DNA from: Acidobacteriota bacterium
GTDB lineage: Bacteria > Acidobacteriota > Vicinamibacteria > Vicinamibacterales > UBA2999
Reading direction: 5' to 3'
DNA length: 64,000 nt
Assembly (NCBI GenBank): GCA_947465645.1
Contig: CANIBQ010000009.1
Location: 33,619 to 97,618, forward strand
Of the stretch, positions 26,973-37,209 are shown piece by piece; position 1 is the first letter of the stretch; each line of letters begins with the position of its first letter. The position numbers and the translations under genes are program-made. The notes under the pieces are model-generated. The model was given only the letters and a program-made list of their open reading frames with translations, ran no database searches and was not told the DNA's origin.

Positions 26973-27916
26973 AGCTTTCTCAGCCGGACCCGCCGCACGG
27001 CGTGGTCCCGGCCCTTCTCCAGGATGAGATGGGCGCGCTCGCGGGTGGGCAGGACGTTCTCCCGAAGGTTGACGAGGTTGATCGTCTCCCACAGCGTGCG
27101 CGCCGTCTTCATCGCCTCATCGCGCGTCAACGCCGCATAGCGGTGGAAGTACGAAGACGGGTTCTGGAACACCGTATCCCGCAGCGTCAGGAACCGCTCC
27201 ACGTACCACTGCTCGATGTCAGCCTCGTTGGCGTCCACGTAGATCGAGAAATCGAAGAAATCTGAGACGAACATAGCTGCCCGGCCGCTGCCGGTCTGCA
27301 GCACGTTCAGCCCCTCGACGATGACGATGTCCGGCTGGCGGACAACCTGGAAGTCGCCAGGCACGATGTCGTAGGTCAGGTGCGAGTACACGGGTGCCGA
27401 CACTTCCGGCACGCCCGCCTTCACATCCGCCATGAACCGCACGAGACGGCGCACGTCGTAGCTCTCCGGGAAACCCTTCCGGTGCGTGGCGCCCCTGGCC
27501 TCGAGCTCACGCTGGGGCAGCAGGAAGCCGTCGGTCGTGATCAGGTCAACCTGGGGATGGCTTGGCCATCGGGACAGCAGCGCCTGCAGGATGCGCGAGG
27601 TCGTGCTCTTCCCCACCGCGACGCTGCCCGCGACGCCAATCACGAAGGGTACCCGCGGCGTGACGGCGCCGACGAAGGTCGCGGTCGCCTCGTGCAGTTT
27701 CTGGGTGGCGCCGATGTAGAGGTTGAGCAGCCGCGAGAGCGGCAGGTAGATGTCGGCGACCTCGTCGAGCGACACGCGCTCGTTCAGGCCCGCAAGGCCG
27801 CGCAGCTGGGGCTCAGACAGCGGCAGCGGCGTGGCGTCGCGCAGGGCCGCCCACTCCGCGCGCTTGAACTCGATGAAGCGGGAGAGCGCGACCTGCTCTC
27901 CCGGGGTGGTGGTCAC
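26969..27916 (-). CDS. coaA: Type I pantothenate kinase
   Basis: 315 residues from GTG 27916, the usual length of bacterial PanK-I; the frame stays open far upstream but only as antisense of the neighbour. It phosphorylates pantothenate with ATP, the first step of coenzyme A synthesis. The P-loop is [15 protein letters not shown] (about 95-109). Other blocks are [61 protein letters not shown] and [20 protein letters not shown]. It starts 14 bases after the stop of the TauE/SafE permease gene and is likely cotranscribed with it. Confidence 0.95.
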   Translation of the reverse strand: MTTTPGEQVALSRFIEFKRAEWAALRDATPLPLSEPQLRGLAGLNERVSLDEVADIYLPLSRLLNLYIGATQKLHEATATFVGAVTPRVPFVIGVAGSVAVGKSTTSRILQALLSRWPSHPQVDLITTDGFLLPQRELEARGATHRKGFPESYDVRRLVRFMADVKAGVPEVSAPVYSHLTYDIVPGDFQVVRQPDIVIVEGLNVLQTGSGRAAMFVSDFFDFSIYVDANEADIEQWYVERFLTLRDTVFQNPSSYFHRYAALTRDEAMKTARTLWETINLVNLRENVLPTRERAHLILEKGRDHAVRRVRLRKL

Positions 27917-27930
27917 GGCGAAATTGTACG

Positions 27931-28683
27931 TTACAACCGGAACATCAACCCCAGCGCCATCGCGAAGCCGACCCCGACGACGATGCGGCGTACCGCCTTC
28001 CGTCCGATGCGCCGTGCCACGCCGGCCCCGCCAACCCCGCCGATGATCGCCCCGACCGCCATGATCAGCGCGTCGGGCCAGATGACCAGTCCGGCCCAGA
28101 TGAAATACGCGGACGCGACGGCGTTGATGCAGCTCGCCAGCACGTTCTTGAGCCCGTTCATCTGGTGGATATCCGTGTGGCCGATCAGGCTGAGCGCGGC
28201 GAGCATCAGGATGCCGATGCCGGCGCCGAAGTACCCGCCGTAGAGACCGACCAGCAACTGGAAGAACATCGTCCAGGAGAGCCAATGCGATCGCGCCTCG
28301 TGCGCCGCGGTCAGGTTGAAGCGCCGCTGGATCGGCTCCTGGACCATGAACAGGATCGTCGCGAAGAGAATCAGGATCGGCACGAGCCGGTCGAAGAGCT
28401 CCGCCGGTGTCCGGTAGAGCAGCACCGCGCCGACGATGGCGCCGATGACGCTCGGCACGATCAGGGCGAATACCCGCGGGTCGGCGCCGGCGACCTCGCG
28501 CCGGTAGCCCCAGACGCTGCCGATCGACCCCGGGACCAGCGCCACCGTGTTGGTCGCGTTGGCAACGATGGACGGGACACCAAGCCAGATCAGGGTGGGA
28601 AAGGAAACGAGGGTGCCGCCGCCGGCGACAGAATTGATCGCGCCGGCCACCGCGGCGGCGCAAAACACGAGAAGTGCGTGCAT
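27931..28683 (-). CDS. TauE/SafE family permease
   Basis: 250 residues, about eight transmembrane helices. The N-terminal [23 protein letters not shown] and [12 protein letters not shown] and the internal [28 protein letters not shown] and [17 protein letters not shown] are typical of the family. The family exports sulfite, sulfoacetate or related anions, but many members are uncharacterised. It is the first gene of a pair with coaA; whether the pairing reflects CoA or sulfur metabolism is unknown. Confidence 0.9.
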   Translation of the reverse strand: MHALLVFCAAAVAGAINSVAGGGTLVSFPTLIWLGVPSIVANATNTVALVPGSIGSVWGYRREVAGADPRVFALIVPSVIGAIVGAVLLYRTPAELFDRLVPILILFATILFMVQEPIQRRFNLTAAHEARSHWLSWTMFFQLLVGLYGGYFGAGIGILMLAALSLIGHTDIHQMNGLKNVLASCINAVASAYFIWAGLVIWPDALIMAVGAIIGGVGGAGVARRIGRKAVRRIVVGVGFAMALGLMFRL

Positions 28684-28730
28684 CCGGGATCACAGGATAT
28701 AACGTGGGGGAAGGGCGCGCTTCGCTAGCA

Positions 28731-28758
28731 CCACCCAGCTACCCAGCCACCCAGCTCC
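28731..28758. repeat. Period-8 repeat containing the DUF2071 stop codon
   Basis: On the minus strand, units GGAGCTGG, GTGGCTGG, GTAGCTGG and GTGG run through the end of the gene, and the TAG stop (28741-28739) is part of GGGTAGCT. It is the same unit family as 23271-23302 in RdgB. Confidence 0.75.
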
Positions 28759-29497
28759 CTTGAGGCGCCCAGGCGACGACGTCCTGCCGCTTGGCGAAAT
28801 GCAGCAGCGGCGCCATCGCCGGCAATCGGATGCCCGCCGCGTCCACCATCGTGTTGACGGTGATCGTGGCCTCGGCGCCCTGCAATGCCCACGGCAGGTG
28901 ATGGATGTCGAGACGATTCAGGTGAAACGAACCGTCCAGCGTGTAGAGGCAATACCGCTCGGTCAGGAAGTACTCGAGCGACGCGTCGGGCGCCAGGTAC
29001 GCCGGTCCGGTCGGGCGGTACCGGGCGACGAACGCCGCCGGCGGATCGTCCGTGCGGCGGCTTGCGTAATGCACCTCGCCTTCCTCTTCACGCACGTCGA
29101 TCGACGCCGGGAAATACGGCAGGTGCAACAGCGTCCTCGCCACCGTGACGGCCATCGCGTTGTCCGCATCGAGGCTGAAGAAGAACACGCCCGGCTTGTC
29201 CTTCACGCGCACGTAGGTGCGGACGTTGATCTCGGGGAACGCGGACAGAAAGGGCACCGACGGTACGCCTCGCGGCGCGACGTTCGTCATGTGGAACGGG
29301 ATGATGCCCAGCCACGCCTGGCCCGCGAACAGATCGAGCTCCAGTCCCGGTGGAATTTTCGCGCGCAACTCGGCGGCGCCGACGGGCCAGTGCGCGAACA
29401 GCAGATCGTGCCAGCTCTGCGTCATGACCCACGGACCGCCCGGAAGCGGCCACGGCCGGTGCGAGACCTGGTCGACGATGTGTGAGGGAAAGGTCAT
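28739..29497 (-). CDS. DUF2071 (YqjF-like) family protein
   Basis: 252 residues, soluble. Family blocks: MTQSWHDLLFAHWPV near the start, LELDLFAGQAWLGIIPFHMTN, SAFPEINVRTYV, GVFFFSLDADN, EYFLTERYCLYT and DIHHLPWALQGA. The domain adopts an acetoacetate-decarboxylase-like fold in some members, but activity is unknown. The C-terminal GSWVAG is encoded by an octamer repeat and may be a late addition. The start codon faces the next gene's TTG with only 11 bases between, so their promoters must overlap coding sequence or one start is wrong. Confidence 0.88.
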   Translation of the reverse strand: MTFPSHIVDQVSHRPWPLPGGPWVMTQSWHDLLFAHWPVGAAELRAKIPPGLELDLFAGQAWLGIIPFHMTNVAPRGVPSVPFLSAFPEINVRTYVRVKDKPGVFFFSLDADNAMAVTVARTLLHLPYFPASIDVREEEGEVHYASRRTDDPPAAFVARYRPTGPAYLAPDASLEYFLTERYCLYTLDGSFHLNRLDIHHLPWALQGAEATITVNTMVDAAGIRLPAMAPLLHFAKRQDVVAWAPQGSWVAG

Positions 29498-29508
29498 AAT
29501 CGCGTTCC

Positions 29509-30015
29509 TTGCAACCTGCTCACCGTCACCGCTGGCTCAGCCCATCAAGAGCGATCGTCGCGGCGCTGGTCATCGCCGCCGCCGGCTGGATCGGCTATCG
29601 GACATGGGCGGGTGGACCAGACTTGCGAGTCGAGCTGCTCGAGGTGGCCGGCTACTCGGACAACGTCCCGGTCTGGCTGCCGTTCCGGCTGGCGGTCCGG
29701 CTGACCAACGACGGCGACGAGTCGATCACCATCCGGCGCATCGATATCGAACCCGACCTCGACGACTTCAACGAGGCCTACAGCGCGGGTAACGCGTACG
29801 ATCTCTCGCCGCCCATCCTGCTCGAACCGGGAGCCACGCGCACTCGCAATCTGTCCGTCACGATACTGAATGCGAACCAGCTTCCGGAGCGCACCTACAA
29901 CCTGGTGTTCAGGGCTCGCTTCCGGACCAACGACGGGGAGATCACGGCGGATTTTCCGGCGCAGTTCGAGTACGCGCGCGACCCGGCACGACGCGCGCTA
30001 CGGCAGGGGTTGTGA
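29509..30015 (+). CDS. Membrane-anchored protein of unknown function, beta-sandwich-like
   Basis: 168 residues from TTG 29509, the only start before the hydrophobic anchor (SRAIVAALVIAAAGWIGY). The exported part looks like an immunoglobulin-type beta-sandwich used for interactions (FRLAVRLTNDGDESITIRRIDIE, LEPGATRTRNLSVTIL, TYNLVFRARFRTNDGEITADF). No family is recognised. It is divergent from the DUF2071 gene with 11 bases between starts and about 90 bases before the dienelactone hydrolase gene. Confidence 0.62.
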   Translation: MQPAHRHRWLSPSRAIVAALVIAAAGWIGYRTWAGGPDLRVELLEVAGYSDNVPVWLPFRLAVRLTNDGDESITIRRIDIEPDLDDFNEAYSAGNAYDLSPPILLEPGATRTRNLSVTILNANQLPERTYNLVFRARFRTNDGEITADFPAQFEYARDPARRALRQGL

Positions 30016-30107
30016 CCCGCACAGGGGCCCGGAGCCCCATGGTATGCTCCGCCAAACTACGCCCCTCTTTCACAGGAACGTGACACCCGTACGCTGGAGG
30101 CATGTGT

Positions 30108-31007
<900 letters not shown>

Positions 31008-31016
31008 GCGGAACCT

Positions 31017-31155
31017 GCCGTTCACGCTTTGAACTGCCGTTCACGCTTCTATGTTCTCAGTGCTCGGTTCGTGTTCGACGTTCGGTTCGGTGTTCATGAT
31101 TCGGTGTTCGGCGCAGCCGAATCGAACTGCGAACCGCGAACGTGAACACGAACCG
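31017..31155. repeat. Direct and inverted repeats after the dienelactone hydrolase gene
   Basis: TGCCGTTCACGCTT occurs twice in tandem (31017-31048). The 12-base arms CGGTTCGTGTTC (31065-31076) and GAACACGAACCG (31144-31155) are perfectly complementary and enclose further TTCGG/CGAAC repeats. The whole gap can fold into a long imperfect hairpin between two co-directional genes. Confidence 0.75.
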
Positions 31156-31175
31156 GGCACGCAGCACTTAGAAGT

Positions 31176-32480
31176 GTGAACACCACCTCTCAACACCGAG
31201 TTCCCGAAGCGCTCGTGAGAGCGCTGGGAACTCGACAGCTCGCGGCGGCAGTGGTCAACACCACCGTCGGCGCCGGGATTTTTGTGATCCCCGCGCTCGT
31301 CTCCCAGAACCTCGGCGCGGCCGCGCCGCTGGCGTTCCTTGTCTGCGCCGCAATCATGGCGCTGATCATCACGACCATTGCCGTGGCCGGCAGCCGGGTA
31401 TCGCGGACTGGGGGAATTTACGCGTACGTCGAGGTCGCGTTTGGTCCCTACGTCGGTTTCCTCGCTGGCGTGCTGCAGTGGCTGACCGGGCTGCTTGCGG
31501 TGTCGGGCGTGGCGACCGCGATGATCGACCAGGCGGCGACGATGGCGCCGGCGGTCGGCGCGGGCCCGGTTCGCGGCGCGGTCCTCGCCGCGATCTTCGC
31601 GACGCTGGCGGCGTTCAACGTCCGCGGCGTGCGGACCGGGACGCGCGTGATCGAGGCCGTGACCGTCGCCAAGCTCGGCCCGCTGCTGATCTTCGTCGCC
31701 ATTGGCGCATTCTTCGTCGATCCACAGGCGCTGGCGTGGCCGGCGTTGCCAGACACCGGCGCCGTCGGCCGCAGCGCGCTGCTGCTGATTTTCGCGTTCT
31801 CAGGCGTCGAGGTCGCGATTGCGCCGAGCGGAGAGGTGAAGGATCCCTCCCGGACGGTGCCACGGGCGCTCTTCATCGCGCTCGCCGTGACGACGGCGCT
31901 GTATCTCGCCATCCAGCTGGTGGCGCAGGGTGTTCTCGGGGAGGAGTTGTCCAGCCGCACCGCCTCACCGCTGGCCGACGCAGCGGCGCGGTTCCTCGGC
32001 CCGACCGGGCGGGGGCTGCTGCTGCTCGGCGCAGTCTGCTCGATGTTCGGGTATCTCAGCGGCGACATGTTGAGCAGCCCGCGCAACATGTACGCGCTCG
32101 CGCGCGAGGGGTTTCTGCCGCGCATCTTCGCCCGCATCGACCCGGCATGGCGCACGCCGCGGCACGCCATCTGGACGCACGCCGCGCTGGTCACGTTGCT
32201 GGCGAGCGTGAGCACCTTTCAGGCGCTGGCGATCATCGCGAACGTCGGGCTGCTGATGCTGTACCTGCTGTGCTGCGGAGCGGCGCTGGAGCTGACGCGG
32301 CGGGACGTCCGCGAGGATGGCGTCCCGTTCGCCGGCCCTGCGACGAGGATCGCGCCAATTCTAGGGGCCGCGTTGATGCTGGCGATCCTGACAACCGCAA
32401 CCGGCAAGGAGATCGGAATCACGGCTACCGTGCTCGCGGTGGCAACGGTGATCTACATGGTGCGAGGTGCGAAGGTGTGA
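31176..32480 (+). CDS. APC-superfamily amino acid permease
   Basis: 434 residues from GTG 31176, about 12 transmembrane helices. Helix 1 carries the APC motif VVNTTVGAGIFVIPALV (unwound GAGIF segment). Also visible are GSRVSRTGGIYAYVEVAFGPYVGFLAG, FAFSGVEVAIAPSGEVKDPSRTVPRAL (helix 6 region) and LSSPRNMYALAREGFLPRIFARI. It takes up amino acids or polyamines by proton symport or exchange; specificity is not predictable. The last residues (VRGAKV) and the TGA stop lie inside an octamer repeat, where one unit has C changed to T. Confidence 0.9.
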   Translation: MNTTSQHRVPEALVRALGTRQLAAAVVNTTVGAGIFVIPALVSQNLGAAAPLAFLVCAAIMALIITTIAVAGSRVSRTGGIYAYVEVAFGPYVGFLAGVLQWLTGLLAVSGVATAMIDQAATMAPAVGAGPVRGAVLAAIFATLAAFNVRGVRTGTRVIEAVTVAKLGPLLIFVAIGAFFVDPQALAWPALPDTGAVGRSALLLIFAFSGVEVAIAPSGEVKDPSRTVPRALFIALAVTTALYLAIQLVAQGVLGEELSSRTASPLADAAARFLGPTGRGLLLLGAVCSMFGYLSGDMLSSPRNMYALAREGFLPRIFARIDPAWRTPRHAIWTHAALVTLLASVSTFQALAIIANVGLLMLYLLCCGAALELTRRDVREDGVPFAGPATRIAPILGAALMLAILTTATGKEIGITATVLAVATVIYMVRGAKV

Positions 32481-32657
32481 CGGTGCGAAGGTGCGTCCGA
32501 TGGTGCGACGGGGCGAAGGTGCGACGGTCCGACAGGACCACGAACCGTCGCACCTTCGCACCGTCGGACGCACCCTCGCACCGTCGCACCGTCGCACCGT
32601 CGCACCGTCGCACCGTCGGACGCACCCTCGCACCTCGCACCCTCGCACATTCGCACC
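32459..32657. repeat. Large period-8 fold-back repeat
   Basis: Units of AGGTGCGA/CGGTGCGA type run from inside the permease 3' end (32459) to about 32532. Complementary units (TCGCACCG, TCGCACCT) then fill about 32540-32657, including five near-identical copies in a row. The two arms can pair as a hairpin of about 200 bases. It separates two co-directional genes and ends 6 bases before the next ATG. Confidence 0.9.
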
Positions 32658-32663
32658 TAGAAT

Positions 32664-33131
32664 ATGTCTATGTATTCCGTAGCGCTGTTCGCGCATTCCT
32701 GGCTTCGGTGGGTGGTGTTGCTGGCTGGGCTCCTCGCAGTCGCGCGCGCGATTGCGGGCCGGGCCGGTGGGAAACCGTGGACGGCCGCTGACGACCGCGG
32801 CTCGCTGATCTTCTCCATCGCACTGGATATCCAGGTGCTGATCGGCCTGCTCCTCTACGGCACCGGCATCAGCCCGATCATGCGGGTGGCGTTCCTGAAC
32901 ATGGCGGAGAGCATGCGCGACCCCTCGCTGCGCTTCTGGGCCGTGGAGCACCTCACCGGCATGGTGGTCGCGCTCGGCCTCGCCCACGTCGGCCGCGCTG
33001 TGATCAAGCGCAGGAAGTACCCGCTCGGAAAGCACCAGGCGGCGGCGATGTTCTTCGGCCTGGCGATGGTCCTGATCCTCCTGTCGATCCCGTGGCCCTG
33101 GGGCGAAAACATACGGCCGCTGTTTCGCTGA
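32664..33131 (+). CDS. Four-helix integral membrane protein of unknown function
   Basis: 155 residues with four hydrophobic segments (about 5-30, 48-66, 90-112 and 125-145). Conserved-looking histidines occur at FAHSWLRW (helix 1), VEHLTG (before helix 3), LAHVGRA and GKHQ. Histidine pairs in a four-helix membrane protein recall cytochrome b561-like quinone or heme proteins, but no definite heme pattern is claimed. Similar unnamed proteins occur in Bacteroidota and Acidobacteriota. The start at 32664 (ATGTCTATG) follows the repeat immediately, with no clear ribosome-binding site. Confidence 0.72.
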   Translation: MSMYSVALFAHSWLRWVVLLAGLLAVARAIAGRAGGKPWTAADDRGSLIFSIALDIQVLIGLLLYGTGISPIMRVAFLNMAESMRDPSLRFWAVEHLTGMVVALGLAHVGRAVIKRRKYPLGKHQAAAMFFGLAMVLILLSIPWPWGENIRPLFR

Positions 33132-33136
33132 CGCTC

Positions 33137-33199
33137 AAGGTCAAAGGTTAAAGGTAGAAGGGCAAAGGTACCTTTGACCTTTGACCTTTAACCTTTTAC
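33137..33199. repeat. Period-7 fold-back repeat between convergent genes
   Basis: AAGGTCA, AAGGTTA, AAGGTAG, AAGGGCA, AAGGT on the left face ACCTTTG, ACCTTTG, ACCTTTA, ACCTTTT on the right, meeting at the perfect centre AAAGGTACCTTT. It occupies the whole gap between two stop codons (33131 and 33200), so it could terminate both transcripts. Confidence 0.9.
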
Positions 33200-35080
33200 T
33201 TACGGCGCCAGCAAACCCGCCGGGATTTTCACCAGGAACACATCCATGCGACCGCCGCCCATGTTGGTCGTCCAGATAAAGTACTTCCCGGTGACGTCGA
33301 TGTTTCCCTTCGGCATCCGCTCGTAATCGCTCCCGGGATTGCCGCCGCCGCTGGCGTCAAGGTCGGTCATGGTTTGCGTGACGACGAGGGTGTCGAGCGA
33401 TCCATCAGGATGTCGCCCCGCATCCAGCGGGAAGCAGACGATCTCGTCCGCCATGTCGGAGACGCGGCTGGCGTTGCTGCCGCACGCGTACTGGTCCGCC
33501 ATGCTGCCCGGCGTCGCGTTGCCGTGCGCGACGTGGTTCGCGGCCGCGATGTCCCACCGCTTGTTGTAGTGCACCACCGGCCCGACCGGGCGCGTGCTCG
33601 CGGTGTCGTCGAACTCGAGGAGGATGCTGCCGTTTGGCTGCGCGTTGTAGTTGTCCGCGCCGACCGCGTATCCGTATCCCATGTCGAGGTGGCCGAGCCC
33701 GCCCTCGACGTCTTCAACGATCCTCACGGCGCCGGTCTGCAGATCGACAATCCGGTTATTCAGCTTCCAGGTCGGCGTCATCTCGAGAATCAACAGCCAC
33801 CGGCCCGACTTGTCGACGTGGCATTCGTCGAACGAGTAGCCCGCGGGCGTCGGGAAGTACTGAAACTGATTCGTGGTGCTGGTGTAGGCGAGGCACCCGA
33901 TGCGCTGCCAGTCCCAGTTCTGCACCGTGACCGAGTGCACGTTGTCGTCGTCGCTCGAATGCGGCTGGTTGATGAACCCCGCATCCGCAGGACATACGCC
34001 CGGGCGCGGGCAGAGCGAGAGATCGAGCGCCGGCGTCCCGAACTGCTTCGTGAGGACGTCGTAGCGCTGGAGCTGCGTCCCGCCGACGACGTAGGTGTAG
34101 AGGGTCGTCGGCTGCGTCCCGCCGAAATACCAGCCTTCGCCGGTCGCGTAGCTGTAGCCGCTGTTCTCCGCGAACAGCGGGCCCAGGTTCTGGACCGCGT
34201 CCGTGAGCTTGTCATACGCGATCAACGTAGGGCCGCCGCCGCCCCGGTTGCGATCGGCGCCGACCATCACGTACATCAGCGGGCTGCCGACGTGGTTGTT
34301 GATGTTGCGCCAGTAGGAGTAGCCCACGTACCAGAGGCAATCCTGCCCGCCCACGCAGTCCGAGGCGTTGGTCAGCCTCACGCCTTCCGTGTGATACGGC
34401 GCCGGGAACGTGAACGCGCCCTTCGCGCCCCCCGCGGGGAGAAACGCCGCGATCTGCGGCGCGGTGAAACGCGATCGATAGGTGTGCGAACCCGCCTTCT
34501 CCAGAAACCCGCCATCGGACGGCGGCGGCGGGCTCACCGCCACGACCGCGTTCTGCAGCGTCGCGCCGATGGATCCCAACGCCACGTCGAGCAGCACCGG
34601 GTACTGAATGGCTTCGACCTTCTCGAGCAGGACCGCGCCGTTGCGGATGTACTGCAGCTTGTTGCCGACGATGGCGATGCGGAAGACGTCGCCGGCAGCG
34701 TAGGGGGTGTCCCCGCCGGACTGGTAGACGCCGTTCTCGAGCACATCGGCCCAGCCGCCACCGTTGAACCGGAACGCGAAGTCGATGTCGTTGTAGTAGG
34801 TGTTCGTGTTCCCGTGGCTCATGCCGGCGAGAAAGAACGTGTGGGTTTCGCCAACCGTGAACTCGACAAACCCGTCGCCGGCCGGAATCTGCTGCTGGGA
34901 GACCGCGCCGGCGTCGTCGCAGCCATCGCATCCCGTCGTTTTCTGGAGGACGTTGCCCGTAACCCCGACATGGACCTCGCTGGTCCAGGCGACCGATTGC
35001 GCGGACGCCGCACCGGGCACCAGAAATAGCGTGATGGCGAGCAGGCCGGGAACGGACGGGTATCGGGTTGACTTGTGCAC
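33200..35080 (-). CDS. Large secreted two-domain protein of unknown function
   Basis: 626 residues with a signal peptide (MHKSTRYPSVPGLLAITLFLVPGAASAQ in total). Residues about 30-170 look like a SPRY/lectin-like beta-sandwich (GDGFVEFTVGETHTFFLAGMSHGNT, NDIDFAFRFNGGGW, YAAGDVFRIAIVGNKLQYIRNG), a module often attached to environmental secreted proteins. Residues about 230-626 contain beta-propeller-like blades (TLIAYDKLTDAVQNLGPL, QLQRYDVLTKQFGTP, GRWLLILEMTP, GKYFIWTTNMGGGRMDVFLVKI) and cysteines for disulfides. Binding of a surface polysaccharide is possible; no catalytic motif was seen. The gene is single, with a repeat directly after its stop. Confidence 0.75.
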   Translation of the reverse strand: MHKSTRYPSVPGLLAITLFLVPGAASAQSVAWTSEVHVGVTGNVLQKTTGCDGCDDAGAVSQQQIPAGDGFVEFTVGETHTFFLAGMSHGNTNTYYNDIDFAFRFNGGGWADVLENGVYQSGGDTPYAAGDVFRIAIVGNKLQYIRNGAVLLEKVEAIQYPVLLDVALGSIGATLQNAVVAVSPPPPSDGGFLEKAGSHTYRSRFTAPQIAAFLPAGGAKGAFTFPAPYHTEGVRLTNASDCVGGQDCLWYVGYSYWRNINNHVGSPLMYVMVGADRNRGGGGPTLIAYDKLTDAVQNLGPLFAENSGYSYATGEGWYFGGTQPTTLYTYVVGGTQLQRYDVLTKQFGTPALDLSLCPRPGVCPADAGFINQPHSSDDDNVHSVTVQNWDWQRIGCLAYTSTTNQFQYFPTPAGYSFDECHVDKSGRWLLILEMTPTWKLNNRIVDLQTGAVRIVEDVEGGLGHLDMGYGYAVGADNYNAQPNGSILLEFDDTASTRPVGPVVHYNKRWDIAAANHVAHGNATPGSMADQYACGSNASRVSDMADEIVCFPLDAGRHPDGSLDTLVVTQTMTDLDASGGGNPGSDYERMPKGNIDVTGKYFIWTTNMGGGRMDVFLVKIPAGLLAP

Positions 35081-35230
35081 GGCCTCAGTCGAGCAGGAGT
35101 GGTGCCACGGGAAAAGGCCAGCAGTTTCAGCCCTGAGGGATATGGCCCAGTTGCGGACTCATGCGGGCGCGCCGACAACGGAACAGCTACAATGGGCGCC
35201 GCCAGGATTTAGAGGGAGCGCCCAGGAGCC

Positions 35231-37201
35231 ATGACTCAGATGAAGAACCGCTCGTCACAGCGTCCCGTCAACCGTCGAAACTTCCTCAAGAGCGCCGCCG
35301 TGACAGGCGCCGCGGCGCTGGTTCCAGGCGCCGGGCCGGCTGCCGCGCAAGCGCCCCCGGCGGACGGCGCAGGACAGGCGCGCCCCGCCCCGGCCAGCGC
35401 CGCCATGCCCGCGCGCGAAGTCGATCCCCCGGCCACGGTGGACACCGGTACGGTCGATCGGCCCGGCGGCGACTTCATGGTCGACGTCCTCAAGTCGCTG
35501 AACTTCGAATACATCGCGTCCAATCCCGGCTCCAGCTTCCGCGGCATTCACGAATCGATCATCAACTACGGCAACAACTCGATGCCGGAGTTCCTGACGT
35601 GTTGCCACGAGGAGTCGTCGGTGGCGATGGCGCACGGCTACTTCAAGGCCGAGGGGAAGCCGATGGCAGTGCTCTGCCACGGCACCGTCGGCATCCAGCA
35701 CGCAGCGATGGCGATCTACAACGCCTACTGCGACCGGGTGCCGATCTACATGCTGGCGGGCAACTCACTCGACGCGACCATGCGGAGGCCGGGCGTCGAA
35801 TGGGCGCACAGCGTCCAGGACGCGGCCGCGATGGTGCGCGACTACATCAAGTGGGACGACCTGCCGATCTCGCTCCCCCACTTCGCCGAGTCGGCGATGC
35901 GCGCCTACAAGATTGCGATGACGCCGCCGATGTCGCCGGTCCTGCTGGTGATCGATCACAGCATCCAGGAGGACCCGATCCACCACGAAGTGAAGGACCG
36001 GCTGCGGATTCCAAGACTGACCGTCGCCACCCCGCCGCAAGGAGACTCGGGAGCCGTCGCGGAAGCCGCGCGCCTGCTCGTCAACGCGGTCAACCCGGTG
36101 ATCGTCGCCGACCGCGCCGCCCGCACCCCGGCCGGCGTCGCGCGGCTGATCGAGCTCGCCGAGACGTTGCAGGCGCCGGTGATCGACCAGGGCGGACGCA
36201 TGAACTTCCCCACCCGCCATCCGCTCAACCAGAGCGAGCGCGGGCGTCAGTTGATCTCAGGCGCCGACGTCATCCTCGGCCTCGAGCTCACCGATTTCTG
36301 GGGGACGACCTCGGCGTCGCGCGATGCGATCGTGCGCTCCTCGAGAACGATCACCCGCCCCGGGACGAAGCTGATCAGCATCACCTCGGTTGATCTCTAC
36401 ACCAAGGGCAACTACCAGGACTTCCAGCGCTACCCGGAAGTCGACGTGGCGATGGCGGCCGACGCGGAAGCGACGCTGCCCGCGCTGATCGAAGCGTGCA
36501 AGAAGCTGATCACCGGTGACCGGACCCGCATCTTCCAGGAGCGTGGCCGCAAGTTCGGGGATGCGCACGCCGTCAACCTGGCAACCGCCCGCGAAGAAGC
36601 CGCCTACGCGTGGGATGCGACGCCGATCAGCACGGCGCGGATGACGATGGAGCTGTGGGCCCAGATCAAGAACGAGGACTGGTCACTCGTGTCTGAGAGC
36701 GGCAACAGCAGCGCCTGGGCGGCGAGGCTGTGGGACTTCAAGAAGCACTACCAGCACCTGGGTGACTCCGGCGGCGCCGGGGTCGGCTACGGCGCACCGG
36801 CGGCGGTCGGCGGCGCGCTCGCCAACCGGAAGCACGGACGCCTGTCGGTCGCCATCCAGGGCGACGGCGACTTCATGTATGCACCCGGGGTCTGGTGGAC
36901 CGCGGCGCACCACAAGATCCCGCTGCTCGCCGTCATGCACAACAACCGGTCGTATCACCAGGAGGTGATGCACCTGCAGCGCATGGGCAACCGCCGCAAC
37001 CGCGGCGTGGACCGCGCGCACATCGGGACGACGCTCGACAACCCGAACATCGACTTCGCGAAGATTGCCCAGGGGATGGGCGTGCACGCGCAGGGACCGA
37101 TCACCAACCCGAACGATCTCGCGCCGGCGATCAAGCGCGCGCTCGAAGTCGTCAAGAGCGGCGAGCCGTCGCTCATCGACGTCGTGACGCAGCCCCGGTG
37201 A
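35231..37201 (+). CDS. Tat-exported thiamine-pyrophosphate enzyme (acetolactate synthase-like)
   Basis: 656 residues. The twin-arginine leader NRRNFLKSAAVTGAAALVPG (about 14-33) is followed by a proline-rich spacer. The ThDP-enzyme fold then follows: Pyr domain (about 80-240, EYIASNPGSSFRGIHES, CCHEESSVAMAHGYFKAEGKP with the expected Glu), central domain (about 260-400) and PP domain (about 450-650). The PP domain has the ThDP-binding GDGDFMYAPG...NN pattern (QGDGDFMYAPGVWW, MHNNRSYHQE). The family decarboxylates or ligates 2-keto acids; the reaction here is unknown. Export of a cofactor-loaded ThDP enzyme by Tat is uncommon. A cytochrome c gene starts 9 bases later, hinting at a periplasmic oxidation. 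Confidence 0.88.
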   Translation: MTQMKNRSSQRPVNRRNFLKSAAVTGAAALVPGAGPAAAQAPPADGAGQARPAPASAAMPAREVDPPATVDTGTVDRPGGDFMVDVLKSLNFEYIASNPGSSFRGIHESIINYGNNSMPEFLTCCHEESSVAMAHGYFKAEGKPMAVLCHGTVGIQHAAMAIYNAYCDRVPIYMLAGNSLDATMRRPGVEWAHSVQDAAAMVRDYIKWDDLPISLPHFAESAMRAYKIAMTPPMSPVLLVIDHSIQEDPIHHEVKDRLRIPRLTVATPPQGDSGAVAEAARLLVNAVNPVIVADRAARTPAGVARLIELAETLQAPVIDQGGRMNFPTRHPLNQSERGRQLISGADVILGLELTDFWGTTSASRDAIVRSSRTITRPGTKLISITSVDLYTKGNYQDFQRYPEVDVAMAADAEATLPALIEACKKLITGDRTRIFQERGRKFGDAHAVNLATAREEAAYAWDATPISTARMTMELWAQIKNEDWSLVSESGNSSAWAARLWDFKKHYQHLGDSGGAGVGYGAPAAVGGALANRKHGRLSVAIQGDGDFMYAPGVWWTAAHHKIPLLAVMHNNRSYHQEVMHLQRMGNRRNRGVDRAHIGTTLDNPNIDFAKIAQGMGVHAQGPITNPNDLAPAIKRALEVVKSGEPSLIDVVTQPR

Positions 37202-37209
37202 GGACCGAC

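Noticed and set aside
27917..28693. Upstream extension of coaA to 28693
   Set aside because: The extra 259 codons are a shadow of the TauE/SafE gene in another frame; the GTG at 27916 gives the normal family length.
32459..32657. Possible CRISPR array
   Set aside because: Units are only 8 bases with no spacers, and the two halves are inverted relative to each other; no cas genes are present.
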